Position numbers and translations under genes: made by a program. A stretch of 64,000 bases of DNA from an uncultured Bacteroidales bacterium (GTDB lineage: Bacteria; Bacteroidota; Bacteroidia; Bacteroidales; UBA932). The stretch covers positions 182,900-246,899 of the forward strand of contig CASFSL010000040.1 of NCBI GenBank assembly GCA_949297365.1, written 5' to 3'. Below are positions 11,283 to 19,371 of this stretch, in pieces (positions within the stretch are counted from its first letter, which is position 1; each line of letters opens with the position of its first letter). The notes under the pieces were generated by a model that saw only the letters and a list, made by a program, of their open reading frames with translations, was not told the DNA's origin and ran no database searches.

Positions 11283-11558
11283 TCAATGAAGTTTAAGCCT
11301 TCCGGGCCCCGGGGAAGAGTTTGCATAAAAAGAAAGTGTGAGGCCGATTCCGTTTATCAAGTAGAAGGTTGTGGAAGAACCTAAGCAAAAATAAACGAGA
11401 CCCAATACCCCACACTCGTATAGATATGAGGTACTGTCGGGTATAGAACTCCCTGACCGCATAGCCTACACAAGAATGAGTGCTGTCCGTTGTCCTTTTG
11501 CTTTTGAAAACTTCCACATTTTCTACTTAGGACGTAACGAAAACACTTCCGTATGTAA
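11283..11558 (-). other. long non-coding leader before the lipoprotein operon
   Basis: If the box at 11579-11586 is the promoter, the operon carries a leader of about 290 nt. ATACCC and GGGGTAT segments about 30 nt apart can pair. Short frames exist but lack starts or coding character, so none is called. No known riboswitch is recognised. Confidence 0.4.
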
Positions 11559-11586
11559 TGCCGGACTGTCCGGCACTGCAAAGATA
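11559..11586 (-). promoter_or_regulatory. promoter box with a palindrome at the predicted start site
   Basis: On the minus strand TATCTTTG (11579-11586) is followed 3 nt later by a perfect inverted repeat, TGCCGGA/TCCGGCA around a 3-nt centre (11559-11575). The expected start site (about 11572) lies inside it, so it could be an operator or a 5' stabilising hairpin. Confidence 0.55.
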
Positions 11587-11657
11587 GTTATTTCCCGTTA
11601 ACGGAGAGCACTCATTGAGGTATTGACCCGCAAATTTAGGATTTATTGCTTTCGCAG

Positions 11658-11771
11658 ATGAAATGGCGGGGCCGGATGGCAGACTTCCTCCAGGTCAGCA
11701 CGATTGGGCCGGAGTTCCCGGCCATGAACAACAAGGGGAACACTGGGGCAACGGCCATCAGTTTTTGGTAG
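11658..11771 (+). CDS. possible 37-residue ORF, unsupported family
   Basis: ATG 11658 opens a short frame (MKWRGRMADFLQVSTIGPEF...) that ends SFW just before the hairpin at 11765-11787. A box-like TTGCTTTCG precedes it. The composition is peptide-like, but there is no homology I recognise; it may be the tail of a decayed gene at the island edge. Low confidence. Confidence 0.25.
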   Translation: MKWRGRMADFLQVSTIGPEFPAMNNKGNTGATAISFW

Positions 11772-11787
11772 AAAAATTACCAATTTT
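11765..11787. terminator. hairpin between the small ORF and the XRE gene
   Basis: TTGGTA and TACCAA separated by 7 nt, followed by TTTT and preceded by TTT. It can terminate the minus-strand XRE transcript (stop at 11802) and any plus-strand transcript. Confidence 0.55.
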
Positions 11788-11801
11788 GGATAGCGGGATT
11801 G

Positions 11802-12116
11802 TCAGTCTGAAAGCAGTCCGAGGAGGCTTTCCATGTCCTCCCTGCTGCGTATCCTATGCACCTTGCCGTCAATCTCAACGAATCCGTCTATGGCATGGCC
11901 GTCCCCTGAGTCATTGCCATATATCAATGTGGAGAGGGGTACTTTGAGGGTGTCGGCTGCTTTCATGAGGGTCAGAACATTCTTTGTTTCGAACAGCTTC
12001 AGAACATTCTGCCGGGCAATGCCCATTTGTTCAGCGAATTGGGCCTTGTTCATGCCCGCGTTCCTCAGCATCTCCTCAGCGTGAGTCTCAAAATAGGTTT
12101 TCTCGGGTATGTTCAT
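11802..12116 (-). CDS. XRE-family helix-turn-helix regulator
   Basis: The internal start gives 104 residues, MNIPEKTYFETHAEEMLRNA and on. NKAQFAEQMGIARQNVLKLF is a clear HTH, followed by TLMKAADTLKVPLSTLIYG, the usual XRE fifth-helix region. An upstream extension to 12161 would run across a TATATTTG promoter box (12139-12146), so the shorter start is chosen. The short C-terminal tail (IDGFVEIDGKVHRIRSREDM) is common in Bacteroidales mobile-element regulators. Divergent from the 12243 operon with promoters about 40 bp apart; most simply it represses that operon and itself (inference). Confidence 0.75.
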   Translation of the reverse strand: MNIPEKTYFETHAEEMLRNAGMNKAQFAEQMGIARQNVLKLFETKNVLTLMKAADTLKVPLSTLIYGNDSGDGHAIDGFVEIDGKVHRIRSREDMESLLGLLSD

Positions 12117-12138
12117 ATGTAACCGAATTAAAGTAATG

Positions 12139-12146
12139 CAAATATA
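12139..12146 (-). promoter_or_regulatory. promoter box of the XRE gene
   Basis: TATATTTG on the minus strand, 23 nt before the preferred XRE start. No convincing -33 partner is seen. Confidence 0.5.
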
Positions 12147-12187
12147 TTCTAAAATTATCAAGAATAGATAAAATAGTATTACAAAAA

Positions 12188-12219
12188 TTTGGATAAGTAA
12201 TTATAATATATTATCTTTG
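12188..12219 (+). promoter_or_regulatory. consensus promoter of the island operon
   Basis: TTTG (12188-12191), 20 nt, TATCTTTG (12212-12219): a textbook Bacteroidota promoter, 23 nt before the first start codon. The palindrome ATAATATATTAT overlaps the -7 box and could be the XRE operator. Confidence 0.75.
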
Positions 12220-12242
12220 CAATACAAATAAAGAAAGAAGAT

Positions 12243-12512
12243 ATGGCACAGGACAAGATACAGAAAGCATTGAAAATGATAGACAGTTTTGATTGGTTTT
12301 GGAGCATGGCCGATGAGTGGAGATACGACAGTGCGAAGGCAGGCATGAGGAGATTCGTGACTCTCGTAAGCACCATTGAGGATGAGGATGTCAGAAAGGC
12401 ACTGCGCGGTCTGTGGACATTAAGATACGAGGAGGCAAGCAGCATCATCAGCGGGCACGATACCGATGTGTCGGTAAAACGAAGCGAGTATATGGCTGTC
12501 CTTGCCGCTTAA
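12243..12512 (+). CDS. hypothetical protein of the mobile island
   Basis: The 89 residues have no signal or membrane segment and a strongly helical, charged composition (FDWFWSMADEWRYDSAKAG). First gene behind a consensus promoter, with an AAAGAAAGAAG purine tract before the ATG. I do not recognise a family. Position suggests an accessory or regulatory role in the island. Confidence 0.6.
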   Translation: MAQDKIQKALKMIDSFDWFWSMADEWRYDSAKAGMRRFVTLVSTIEDEDVRKALRGLWTLRYEEASSIISGHDTDVSVKRSEYMAVLAA

Positions 12513-12542
12513 TCCAATGGTTGAACAATTAAACATAGGAAT

Positions 12543-12875
12543 ATGAGCACAATGATTATCACGGGCGACAATCTGACCATCACAAGAGTGGCCGTCATCG
12601 CGAAACGAACATCATCCGACCTGATGGCCGGGGCAAAGGCCATGATGGTGGAGTCGTTGAAGCGACAGATGAAGAACGGAATAGCGCATTTCGTCTTTAT
12701 GAAAAAGGACGGAACATTGAGGGAGGCGTGGGGCACCACCAATCGCAGACTTGCCCAAAAGCATGTCAACGGTAACGGTGACAGCCGTGAGTTTTACTGC
12801 ACCACCGCCTACTTTGATGTGGAAAGGGGTGCATGGCGGTCGTTCCGTTGGGAGAACATAGTCGCGGTCTATTGA
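12543..12875 (+). CDS. SH3-like beta-barrel protein, DUF2693 type
   Basis: In 110 residues the blocks FVFMKKDGTLREAWGTTN and YFDVERGAWRSFRWENIVAV match the DUF2693 'SH3 beta-barrel fold' proteins that recur in Bacteroidales mobile elements. It follows the previous gene by 30 nt and precedes the resolvase by 15 nt, so it is probably in the same operon. The molecular role of the family is not known to me. Confidence 0.65.
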   Translation: MSTMIITGDNLTITRVAVIAKRTSSDLMAGAKAMMVESLKRQMKNGIAHFVFMKKDGTLREAWGTTNRRLAQKHVNGNGDSREFYCTTAYFDVERGAWRSFRWENIVAVY

Positions 12876-12890
12876 TTAGAGGCAGAGGAA

Positions 12891-13532
12891 ATGGACAAGG
12901 TGGTTATACTGGCCCGGGTCAGTACGGATAAACAGGAATATGAGCGGCAACTTGTGGAGTTGAGGGATTACTGCGCCAAGGTCGGCTGGGAGGTGGTCAG
13001 GGAGTTCGCCAACAAGGTGTCCGGGGCTAAGCGAAATGATGAGAGGCCGGAGATAGTGGAGCTGATAGAATTCGTTAAGTCCAACGATATACGGAGAGTT
13101 GTTTGTCTTGAAATCAGCAGGTTGGGCCGAAATACGCTGGAGGCGTTGAAGGTCATACAGAGCCTCAACGAGCACCATGTGAGCCTGTATGTCAAGAACT
13201 ACAATTTGGAGACCCTGACCCCGGACGGCAATGTGAATCCTGTAGCATCCCTAATAACAACCATCTTATTGGAGGTCGCGCAGATGGAACGGCTGACCAT
13301 TAAAGAAAGGATGACAAGTGGTCGCAATCAGTACATTGCCAAGTGCCGGGCGCAGGGCATCAAAATGGGCAGGCCCTCTACATACAAGAAATCCGAAAGC
13401 GTATATCGCGAGGAGTACGCGAAGGAAATCTCGTTACTTAGGAAAGGAATCAGCCTTAGAAACATTCATGCTATCACTGGAACATCCATAAACACCCTCA
13501 GAAAACTATGTCAAATCCTCGGGTCAATCTGA
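12891..13532 (+). CDS. small serine recombinase (resolvase/invertase)
   Basis: The 213 residues have a resolvase catalytic domain: ARVSTDKQ with nucleophile Ser11, then LEISRLGRNTLEALKVI and QMERLTIKERM. The long E-helix region is followed by GRPSTYKKSE and a C-terminal HTH (LLRKGISLRNIHAITGTSIN). Likely resolves, inverts or excises DNA. It is the third gene behind the 12188 promoter; a separate large recombinase follows. No inversion-type crossover repeats were identified. Confidence 0.85.
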   Translation: MDKVVILARVSTDKQEYERQLVELRDYCAKVGWEVVREFANKVSGAKRNDERPEIVELIEFVKSNDIRRVVCLEISRLGRNTLEALKVIQSLNEHHVSLYVKNYNLETLTPDGNVNPVASLITTILLEVAQMERLTIKERMTSGRNQYIAKCRAQGIKMGRPSTYKKSESVYREEYAKEISLLRKGISLRNIHAITGTSINTLRKLCQILGSI

Positions 13533-13562
13533 ACGCAAAGCGGATTATAAGAACGCATTGAA

Positions 13563-13594
13563 TTTGTTTTTTAAAATTAAACCATGTATGTTTG
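13563..13594 (+). promoter_or_regulatory. consensus promoter before the large recombinase unit
   Basis: TTTG (13563-13566), 20 nt, TATGTTTG (13587-13594). The predicted transcript has an about 210-nt leader containing a perfect 8-bp hairpin, CCTTTGCC/GGCAAAGG (13744-13768), and a 7-codon frame inside it (MNIGKGS). The rest of 13595-13807 holds no supported gene. Confidence 0.7.
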
Positions 13595-13807
13595 CGCAGA
13601 AGGTGAGGAAACAGCACAGCACCTTGCCAGAACTCCCGGCTATAATAAGTCCGTTTAGGACATCAAGAAAACAGTCAGCGTCAAGACATCAGTAAAACAA
13701 GGTAACATACCGACAGGGCCAAGCCGTCCTGGGCGTACAAGTTCCTTTGCCATGAACATCGGCAAAGGCAGCTGAAATGGCGAATAATGCGATAAGACTA
13801 CCATGAA

Positions 13808-13987
13808 ATGCTGTCGCTGGAGCGGTGTGCCGCCATACTGAAAAACTATGATTGCAAGACAGACAACGGTACACTGAAAGAGTTGAGGGATTACCTGTAT
13901 CAGTTGGCCTCGATACAGGTGATGAATGAAAGTGATGAGGCCGACATTAACCCTATTACTAACCATGAACCAATCGATTTGAAATGA
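13808..13987 (+). CDS. 59-residue protein coupled to the large recombinase
   Basis: The frame starts MLSLERCAAILKNYDCKTDN and ends NHEPIDLK. Its stop shares ATGA (13984-13987) with the recombinase start, a four-base overlap typical of translational coupling. The KELRDYLYQLASIQV stretch predicts a helix. I do not recognise the family; a small recombination directionality or accessory factor is possible, but this is inference from position only. Confidence 0.6.
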   Translation: MLSLERCAAILKNYDCKTDNGTLKELRDYLYQLASIQVMNESDEADINPITNHEPIDLK

Positions 13988-15561
13988 TAAATGTTATTCT
14001 ATACACGAGGGTCAGCACGGACGAGCAGGCTGAGTATGGGCTGGGACTGGAAGCTCAGGAAAGATTGCTGAGGGCACACTGCGCCAACCATAATTACAAC
14101 ATAGTGGGCGATGAACAGCCGTATAAGGAGGATTACTCCGCCAAGCACCATGACCTTAGACGGCCAGAGATGAAAAGAGTGTATGAATACTGCCGGAGAC
14201 ATAAGGGCAAGGTGCAGAAACTCCTGTTCCTCCGCTGGGACAGGTTTGCCCGTAACACAGAATTCGCATTTACATACAAGCGTAAGTTCTATGATGAGCT
14301 GGGAGTTGAAATCAATGCCATAGAATCTCCCATAGATTTCACCATGCCGGACTGGTCACTGCTGTTCGCCATGCAGTGCGGTAACGCGCACACGGAAGAC
14401 AATAAAATCGCAGCAAGGACAAAGGACGGCAACCACGAACACCTGATGAGAGGCGAGTGGGTCGGCAAGGCCCCTCGGGGATACAGAAATGTGAGGGTCG
14501 GGAAGCACGAATGTTGGATAGAGGTAGACAAGACCAAGGCTCCGGCCATCAAAAAGGCGTTTGAGGAGGTCGCAAAGGGACTGGAGAATCCTGCTCTAAT
14601 CAGGAAGAAGTGGTGTCCTTTCGTTCCTAAGTCATCTTTCTTTGATATGCTCAGGAATAAGTTCTATATGGGAATCATACGCGTTCCGGCATACAAGGGC
14701 GACCCGGAACAATTTGTAGAAGGCAAGCACGAAGCCCTCATCAGCCGGGAGACATTCTACAAAGTTCAGGATGTTCTGGAGGGCAAACGCCGCCGGACAC
14801 CAAAACTTGCAAAGAGGAATATCAATCCAGAGCTGTATCTGAGGAAATTCTTAGTATGCCCTATCTGCGGCCATCCTCTGACTGGTGCGACAACGACAGG
14901 GCACGGAGGAAAGTACACATACTATTTCTGCAATCACGACCACAAGCACCTCAATGTCCGGGCAGAAAAGGTCAATGACGGCTTCGCCCATTATACTTCG
15001 GGGTTAAAACCTAACAGAGCGGTATTGGAACTCTATAACGAGATACTGCATGATATCAGAGGAGAGAAGATTAGAGAGAACAGGGCAAATGCCGACAAAC
15101 TCAGTGCAGAGATGCAGAACATCCAAAGCAGAGCGGATAGGGTCAGGGACTTGTTCTATGACGGCCAGATATCCAAAGCAGAAAAAGACCAGTCTTTGGA
15201 GAGATTAAACAAACAGATTGACAACCTCAAAGAAAGAATAGAGGCATTGAGACTGAGCAGGGATTTGAAAGTTAAAGACAAACTGGATTATTCCATCAAT
15301 ATTATCGGCAACCTCGGGGATTTCTTCAGGTCAGCAAAGCCGGAAGTCAAAGTCCTGCTGTTAGGTTCGATATTTCCCGAAAAAATCGAATTTGACGGAA
15401 AAAATTATCGAACCTGCTCGTACAACAGGATGCTCGACATCATCTATCAAGAGACCAACAGGTTACGCGGGGATATAAAAAAAGAATCTTCCGAAAAAAC
15501 GGAAGATTCCGACTGGGTGCCCGGAACAGGACTCGAACCTGCACAGCCTTGCGGCCACTAG
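13984..15561 (+). CDS. large serine recombinase (site-specific integrase)
   Basis: The 525 residues start with a serine catalytic domain (YTRVSTDEQAEYGLGLEAQ, nucleophile Ser11; FLRWDRFARN). The recombinase domain follows (GKAPRGYRN), then a zinc ribbon with CPICG and a later Cys-His segment (YYFCNHDHKH), then a coiled coil (about 370-450). This architecture integrates and excises elements. The last about 25 codons read through the tRNA terminator hairpin and into tRNA-Leu, ending LEPAQPCGH: these residues are tRNA antisense, so the natural C-terminus was probably altered by integration. Confidence 0.88.
   Translation: MINVILYTRVSTDEQAEYGLGLEAQERLLRAHCANHNYNIVGDEQPYKEDYSAKHHDLRRPEMKRVYEYCRRHKGKVQKLLFLRWDRFARNTEFAFTYKRKFYDELGVEINAIESPIDFTMPDWSLLFAMQCGNAHTEDNKIAARTKDGNHEHLMRGEWVGKAPRGYRNVRVGKHECWIEVDKTKAPAIKKAFEEVAKGLENPALIRKKWCPFVPKSSFFDMLRNKFYMGIIRVPAYKGDPEQFVEGKHEALISRETFYKVQDVLEGKRRRTPKLAKRNINPELYLRKFLVCPICGHPLTGATTTGHGGKYTYYFCNHDHKHLNVRAEKVNDGFAHYTSGLKPNRAVLELYNEILHDIRGEKIRENRANADKLSAEMQNIQSRADRVRDLFYDGQISKAEKDQSLERLNKQIDNLKERIEALRLSRDLKVKDKLDYSINIIGNLGDFFRSAKPEVKVLLLGSIFPEKIEFDGKNYRTCSYNRMLDIIYQETNRLRGDIKKESSEKTEDSDWVPGTGLEPAQPCGH
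15477..15509 (-). terminator. tRNA-Leu terminator
   Basis: GAATCTTCCG and CGGAAGATTC pair perfectly around a 6-nt loop, with seven Ts following on the minus strand. It lies 9 nt past the tRNA 3' end and within the recombinase reading frame, marking the inner limit of the chromosomal flank. Confidence 0.85.
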
Positions 15562-15601
15562 TCCCTGAAACTAGCGTGTCTACCAATTTCACCATCCGGG
15601 C
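15518..15601 (-). tRNA. tRNA-Leu (anticodon CAG)
   Basis: 84 nt with acceptor pairing GCCCGGA/TCCGGGC, anticodon loop TTCAGGG in a CTAGT/ACTAG stem, a long variable arm, and GGTTCGAGTCC in the T arm. CCA is not fully encoded at the natural position (the sequence continues CCCA). The gene has its own promoter and terminator and looks intact. Confidence 0.93.
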
Positions 15602-15627
15602 AGACACATTTCCCTAAAACGGGAGTG

Positions 15628-15635
15628 CAAAGATA
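15628..15635 (-). promoter_or_regulatory. tRNA-Leu promoter box
   Basis: TATCTTTG on the minus strand, 26 nt before the mature tRNA 5' end. A TTG lies 22 nt further upstream. Confidence 0.6.
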
Positions 15636-15674
15636 ATACTTTTTCCGTAAGTTGTATCAACAAAGTGCGATTTT

Positions 15675-17249
15675 CTACTCCGCTGCTGCCTGGATGACGT
15701 TGTCAATCTCAGCCAGGATGGGATAGAAGGCATTGTCATCCAGCGAGGAATACCTGCCGACAAGAGCCCGCAGCTGTGTCAGCACAAACTGACGGGACAC
15801 CCGCCACTGCTCCATATCCACCGTCACTCCCCTGAGCCGGAGATAAGCCAGGAAACCGCTCTCCAGATCCATACTGTCCAGCAGGGCATTCAGTTCATCC
15901 AGCGAAGCCACGTCCCTAAGCTCCCCGCGGTACTTATCCGCCGCCTCGGAGGCATACTTGACAGTCAGGGCCTGACGGTTGATCTGTATCAGAAGGTCGG
16001 TGACTCCGGTCGTATCAATAGGCACGAACACATCCGGGATGATGCCTCCGCCACCATAGACCACATTGCCGCCGGGGGTAATGTATTTAAGCGAGTCATT
16101 GCGGGCTATGCTGTCCGCGCTGGTCATCTCCCCGTGTACATACCGCTCGTAGATATCGTAGACATAATCCGCACCGTCCCCGGGCGTGTACGGTTTCTGT
16201 ATGCAGCGTCCCGTAGCGGTGTAGAAACGGGCTACGGTCAGACGGATACCGGAATTGTCCGTGAAAAATATAGGCTCCTGCACCATACCCTTGCCGTAAC
16301 TGCGGCGGCCGTAGATGAGTCCGCGGTCATTGTCCTGCATCGCCCCGGCGAATATCTCGCTGGACGACGCGCTGTTCTCATTGACAAGCACGGCCAGTTC
16401 TATATCCTTGCACTTGCCGCTGCCGTCCGCATAAAAGTTCTGGCGGGGACGGTGGGCACCCTCCATGTACACGATAAGACTCTCCTCAGGCAGGAACTCG
16501 TTGGAGAGCAGCAGTGCCTGGTCCATATACCCGCCTGAGTTGTCACGCAGGTCAAATATCAGTTTGGTCATACCGGCCTCGAGAAGTGCAGGCAATGCCG
16601 CCTCGAATTCCTCATAACTGGTACGGGTAAACTTGGACAGTTTCATATATCCTGTGGTATCATCCAGCATATAGGCCACATCTATGCTCTTCACCGGTAT
16701 CTTGTCACGGGTCACCTCAAACTCCACGTTCTCCCCGTCCCTAAGGATGTCCAGCCGCACCTTGGTCCCGGACACTCCCTTCAGCATCCCGACCAGCGAA
16801 TCCTGATCTATCCGCACACCGGCGACATTCTTTCCGTCCACTGTCAAAATCCGGTCTCCGGACATCAGACCGGCCCGCTCGGAGGGGCCACCGGCTATCA
16901 CGCTGATGACTATGGCCGTGTCCTCAGGTACATTGAAGGTGATACCTATGCCGTCGAAGTTCCCCTCCAACTCTGCATTGGCCTGCTTCAAGTTCTCCGG
17001 AGGAAGATAAACGGAATGCGGATCCAGATCTCCCAGTATGACCGGAAGTATCTCCTCGGTCAGTTTACCGCGGTCTATGTCATCCACATAGTTCTGGTCT
17101 ATCTGCTGAAGCACCAGTTCCAGCTTATCCCATCCGTGGCCGTCCACATAGTATCTGTCCGCATTGCCACGCATCATCGCCACACGGGTGACGATACTGC
17201 CGGCCAGCAGCATGATGACAGACCACAGAACCAGTTTCAGAGTTTTCAT
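15675..17249 (-). CDS. C-terminal processing peptidase, S41 family
   Basis: Periplasmic serine protease of the CtpA/Prc type, 524 residues. An N-terminal anchor or signal segment (residues 5-22) is followed by a helical region, a PDZ domain (about 95-175, GIGITFNV...AGLMSGDRIL) and the S41 core. Ser295 in ENSASSSE and Lys320 in YGKGMVQ are 25 residues apart, as in the family's Ser/Lys dyad. Its start overlaps the dCMP deaminase stop by 4 nt, so the two are translationally coupled. Likely substrates are exported proteins with exposed C-termini. Confidence 0.92.
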   Translation of the reverse strand: MKTLKLVLWSVIMLLAGSIVTRVAMMRGNADRYYVDGHGWDKLELVLQQIDQNYVDDIDRGKLTEEILPVILGDLDPHSVYLPPENLKQANAELEGNFDGIGITFNVPEDTAIVISVIAGGPSERAGLMSGDRILTVDGKNVAGVRIDQDSLVGMLKGVSGTKVRLDILRDGENVEFEVTRDKIPVKSIDVAYMLDDTTGYMKLSKFTRTSYEEFEAALPALLEAGMTKLIFDLRDNSGGYMDQALLLSNEFLPEESLIVYMEGAHRPRQNFYADGSGKCKDIELAVLVNENSASSSEIFAGAMQDNDRGLIYGRRSYGKGMVQEPIFFTDNSGIRLTVARFYTATGRCIQKPYTPGDGADYVYDIYERYVHGEMTSADSIARNDSLKYITPGGNVVYGGGGIIPDVFVPIDTTGVTDLLIQINRQALTVKYASEAADKYRGELRDVASLDELNALLDSMDLESGFLAYLRLRGVTVDMEQWRVSRQFVLTQLRALVGRYSSLDDNAFYPILAEIDNVIQAAAE

Positions 17250-17668
17250 ATATTGTCGTACTTGCAGACTTCGATTCCGGCCCGGCGCAGCAGCTCGATA
17301 CCGTCCTTGACGCTGTACTCAATCATATACACCACCCTCTTTATTCCGGCCTGGATGATCAGTTTGGAACATTCCAGACACGGAGCATCGGTAACATACA
17401 GCGTGGCTCCCTCGCTGTTGTTGCCGGACTTGGCCACTTTGGTTATGGCATTGGCTTCGGCGTGAAGCACATAAGGCTTGGTCTTGCCGGTGGTCGGATC
17501 CTCGCATATATTCTCAAAGCCGGACGGGGTACCGTTAAAACCGTCCGATATGATCATCCTGTCCTTGACGAGCAGGGCCCCCACCTTTCGGCGGGTACAA
17601 TACGAGTTCTTGGCCCATACCCTCGCCATTTCCAGATAACTTCTGTCAAACTGCTCTTGCTTTGTCAT
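17246..17668 (-). CDS. dCMP/cytidine-type deaminase
   Basis: Predicted deoxycytidylate deaminase, supplying dUMP for thymidylate synthesis. The 140 residues carry the zinc-binding signature HAEAN and PCLEC typical of the ComEB-like dCMP deaminase group, with the N-terminal SYCTRRKVGALLV and FNGTPSGFEN blocks. It sits between the acyl-CoA ligase (10 nt) and the protease (4-nt overlap). Alternative: a related cytidine deaminase; dCMP is more likely from the HAExN and C-terminal region. Confidence 0.88.
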   Translation of the reverse strand: MTKQEQFDRSYLEMARVWAKNSYCTRRKVGALLVKDRMIISDGFNGTPSGFENICEDPTTGKTKPYVLHAEANAITKVAKSGNNSEGATLYVTDAPCLECSKLIIQAGIKRVVYMIEYSVKDGIELLRRAGIEVCKYDNI

Positions 17669-17677
17669 ATCTGTAGT

Positions 17678-19348
17678 TTAATTGTTGGAACGCTGATAGA
17701 GATATCTCTTTATGCTCTTCTTCGGGGTCTTTTCGAACTCTTCGGGGAAAAGCTCGACCGCACCCACCTTGCAGTAATTGGGCTGATGAGCATTCATCTC
17801 CTTGATACTCTGCTGAATCCTGGCCAGCATCTCATCCTTGGAGAGTCCGTCAGCTGCGGCCATCTCCGAATCAGGATAGATCAGGGCACGGAGTCCGTTG
17901 TTGTCCTCTATGACCAGGGACTCATTGACATAGGGCATGTTGTTGATCTCGCCCTCGATCTCCTCAGGATAAATATTCTGGCCTGAAGGCCCCAGTATCA
18001 TACTCTTGCAGCGGCCCTTGATGAAGAGGAAGCCGTCGGAATCTATGATGCCCATGTCACCGGTGCGGAACCATCCGTCCTCGGTGAAGGCCTCGGCCGT
18101 AGCCTGCTCGTTCTTGTAGTAGCCCAGGAAGACATTGTCACCCTTGACCAGTATCTCTCCCGGGACTTTCTGAGGATCAGCGGAGTCAATCATCACCTGC
18201 ATCCTGGGCGCAGCCTTGCCGCAGGAATAGAGCTTGGTCTGGTTCCAGCGTGCGTATGTGATGATAGGTCCGCACTCGGTCATACCGTAGCCCACCGTGA
18301 AGCGGAATCCGATACGGCGGAAAAATGCCTCGGCCTCGCGGTTGAAAGCCGCTCCGCCTATGATGACCTCGTCGAACTTGCCTCCGAAGGCCTCGTCCAG
18401 CTGGTGGTTGATCTTCTTCAATATCTTCTCGTCGATGACGGGAAGCCTCAGCAGCAGGCGGATATCCCTGCGGTTGATCAGAGGCTCCAGCTTTTTCTTG
18501 TATATCTTCTCTATTACAAGCGGAACGGTCACTATGAGGTCAGGCCTGACCTTTCCCATGGCATCCAGGATAATCTTAGGAGTCGGAAGCCTGGTCAGGA
18601 AATGCACATGCGTACCGGAGCAGAACTCCACCAGGAACTCGAACAGCATCCCGTACATATGGGCCGTAGGCAGCATGGACACGCAGTTGGAGGCATTGTC
18701 CAGATGTCCGTGTACCTCAAAACCGAACAGGACATTGGAGAGTATGGAGCGGTAAGGCAGCATCACCCCCTTGGAGAATCCGGAAGTACCTGATGTATAG
18801 TTTATCATGGCAAGCTCCTCCGGGGAGTCCTCATAGTAGTGGACGCAGTCCGGATGAAAACTGTGCGGATATTTCTTTCCGAAAAGTTCGTTGAGATGCT
18901 CGCGGGTATGTGTTATCTTGTCATTGGAGGCGTACAGCAGGGAAAAATCATTCATCAGTATGATGGCGTCCAGTCCCGGCATCTCCGACTGGGTCAGTTC
19001 CTCCCACACCATATCCCCCACAAAGAGGACCCTGGACTCGGAGTGGTTGACCAGATGGTAGATATTGCCGCTCTTGAACTCGTGCAGCAGAGGCACGGGC
19101 ACGGCTCCGTATGTCAGTGCGGCCAGAAAGGACACTGCCCAGTTGGCCTGATTGCGGGAGCATATCGCTATCTTGTCACCGCGCTTCAGGCCGCACATCT
19201 CCAGCATGATGTGAATCTTTTCTATTCTGCGGGCGACATCCCTGAAATAAAGGGTGACACCATTGTAGTCAGAAAGAGCGGGACAGTCCCAGTTCTTCTT
19301 TATACTGTCCTCAATAATCTTATTCAGTGATTTAGGATTCATACACAT
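17678..19348 (-). CDS. AMP-dependent (long-chain) acyl-CoA ligase
   Basis: Activates a carboxylic acid via an acyl-adenylate, most likely a fatty acid. It has 556 residues with the ATP loop YTSGTSGFSKGV, the adenylate-forming GYGMTECGP, WFRTGDMG, and a C-terminal KSIKRYL lysine. FadD-type and Bacteroidota 'AMP-binding' proteins share this length. MNPKSLN two codons in (19342) is an equally likely start. Same-strand neighbours are an ABC lipid-type exporter and a protease, so lipid remodelling is a plausible but unproven context. Confidence 0.85.
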   Translation of the reverse strand: MCMNPKSLNKIIEDSIKKNWDCPALSDYNGVTLYFRDVARRIEKIHIMLEMCGLKRGDKIAICSRNQANWAVSFLAALTYGAVPVPLLHEFKSGNIYHLVNHSESRVLFVGDMVWEELTQSEMPGLDAIILMNDFSLLYASNDKITHTREHLNELFGKKYPHSFHPDCVHYYEDSPEELAMINYTSGTSGFSKGVMLPYRSILSNVLFGFEVHGHLDNASNCVSMLPTAHMYGMLFEFLVEFCSGTHVHFLTRLPTPKIILDAMGKVRPDLIVTVPLVIEKIYKKKLEPLINRRDIRLLLRLPVIDEKILKKINHQLDEAFGGKFDEVIIGGAAFNREAEAFFRRIGFRFTVGYGMTECGPIITYARWNQTKLYSCGKAAPRMQVMIDSADPQKVPGEILVKGDNVFLGYYKNEQATAEAFTEDGWFRTGDMGIIDSDGFLFIKGRCKSMILGPSGQNIYPEEIEGEINNMPYVNESLVIEDNNGLRALIYPDSEMAAADGLSKDEMLARIQQSIKEMNAHQPNYCKVGAVELFPEEFEKTPKKSIKRYLYQRSNN

Positions 19349-19371
19349 TAATGTTTAAATTCAGTCATTAA

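Noticed and set aside
11293..11517. 74-residue minus-strand frame in the lipoprotein leader
   Set aside because: GTG start, no family, and it lies in the presumed leader; kept as non-coding.
12891..13532. Invertible segment controlled by the small resolvase
   Set aside because: No flanking inverted repeats consistent with a promoter switch were found near this gene.
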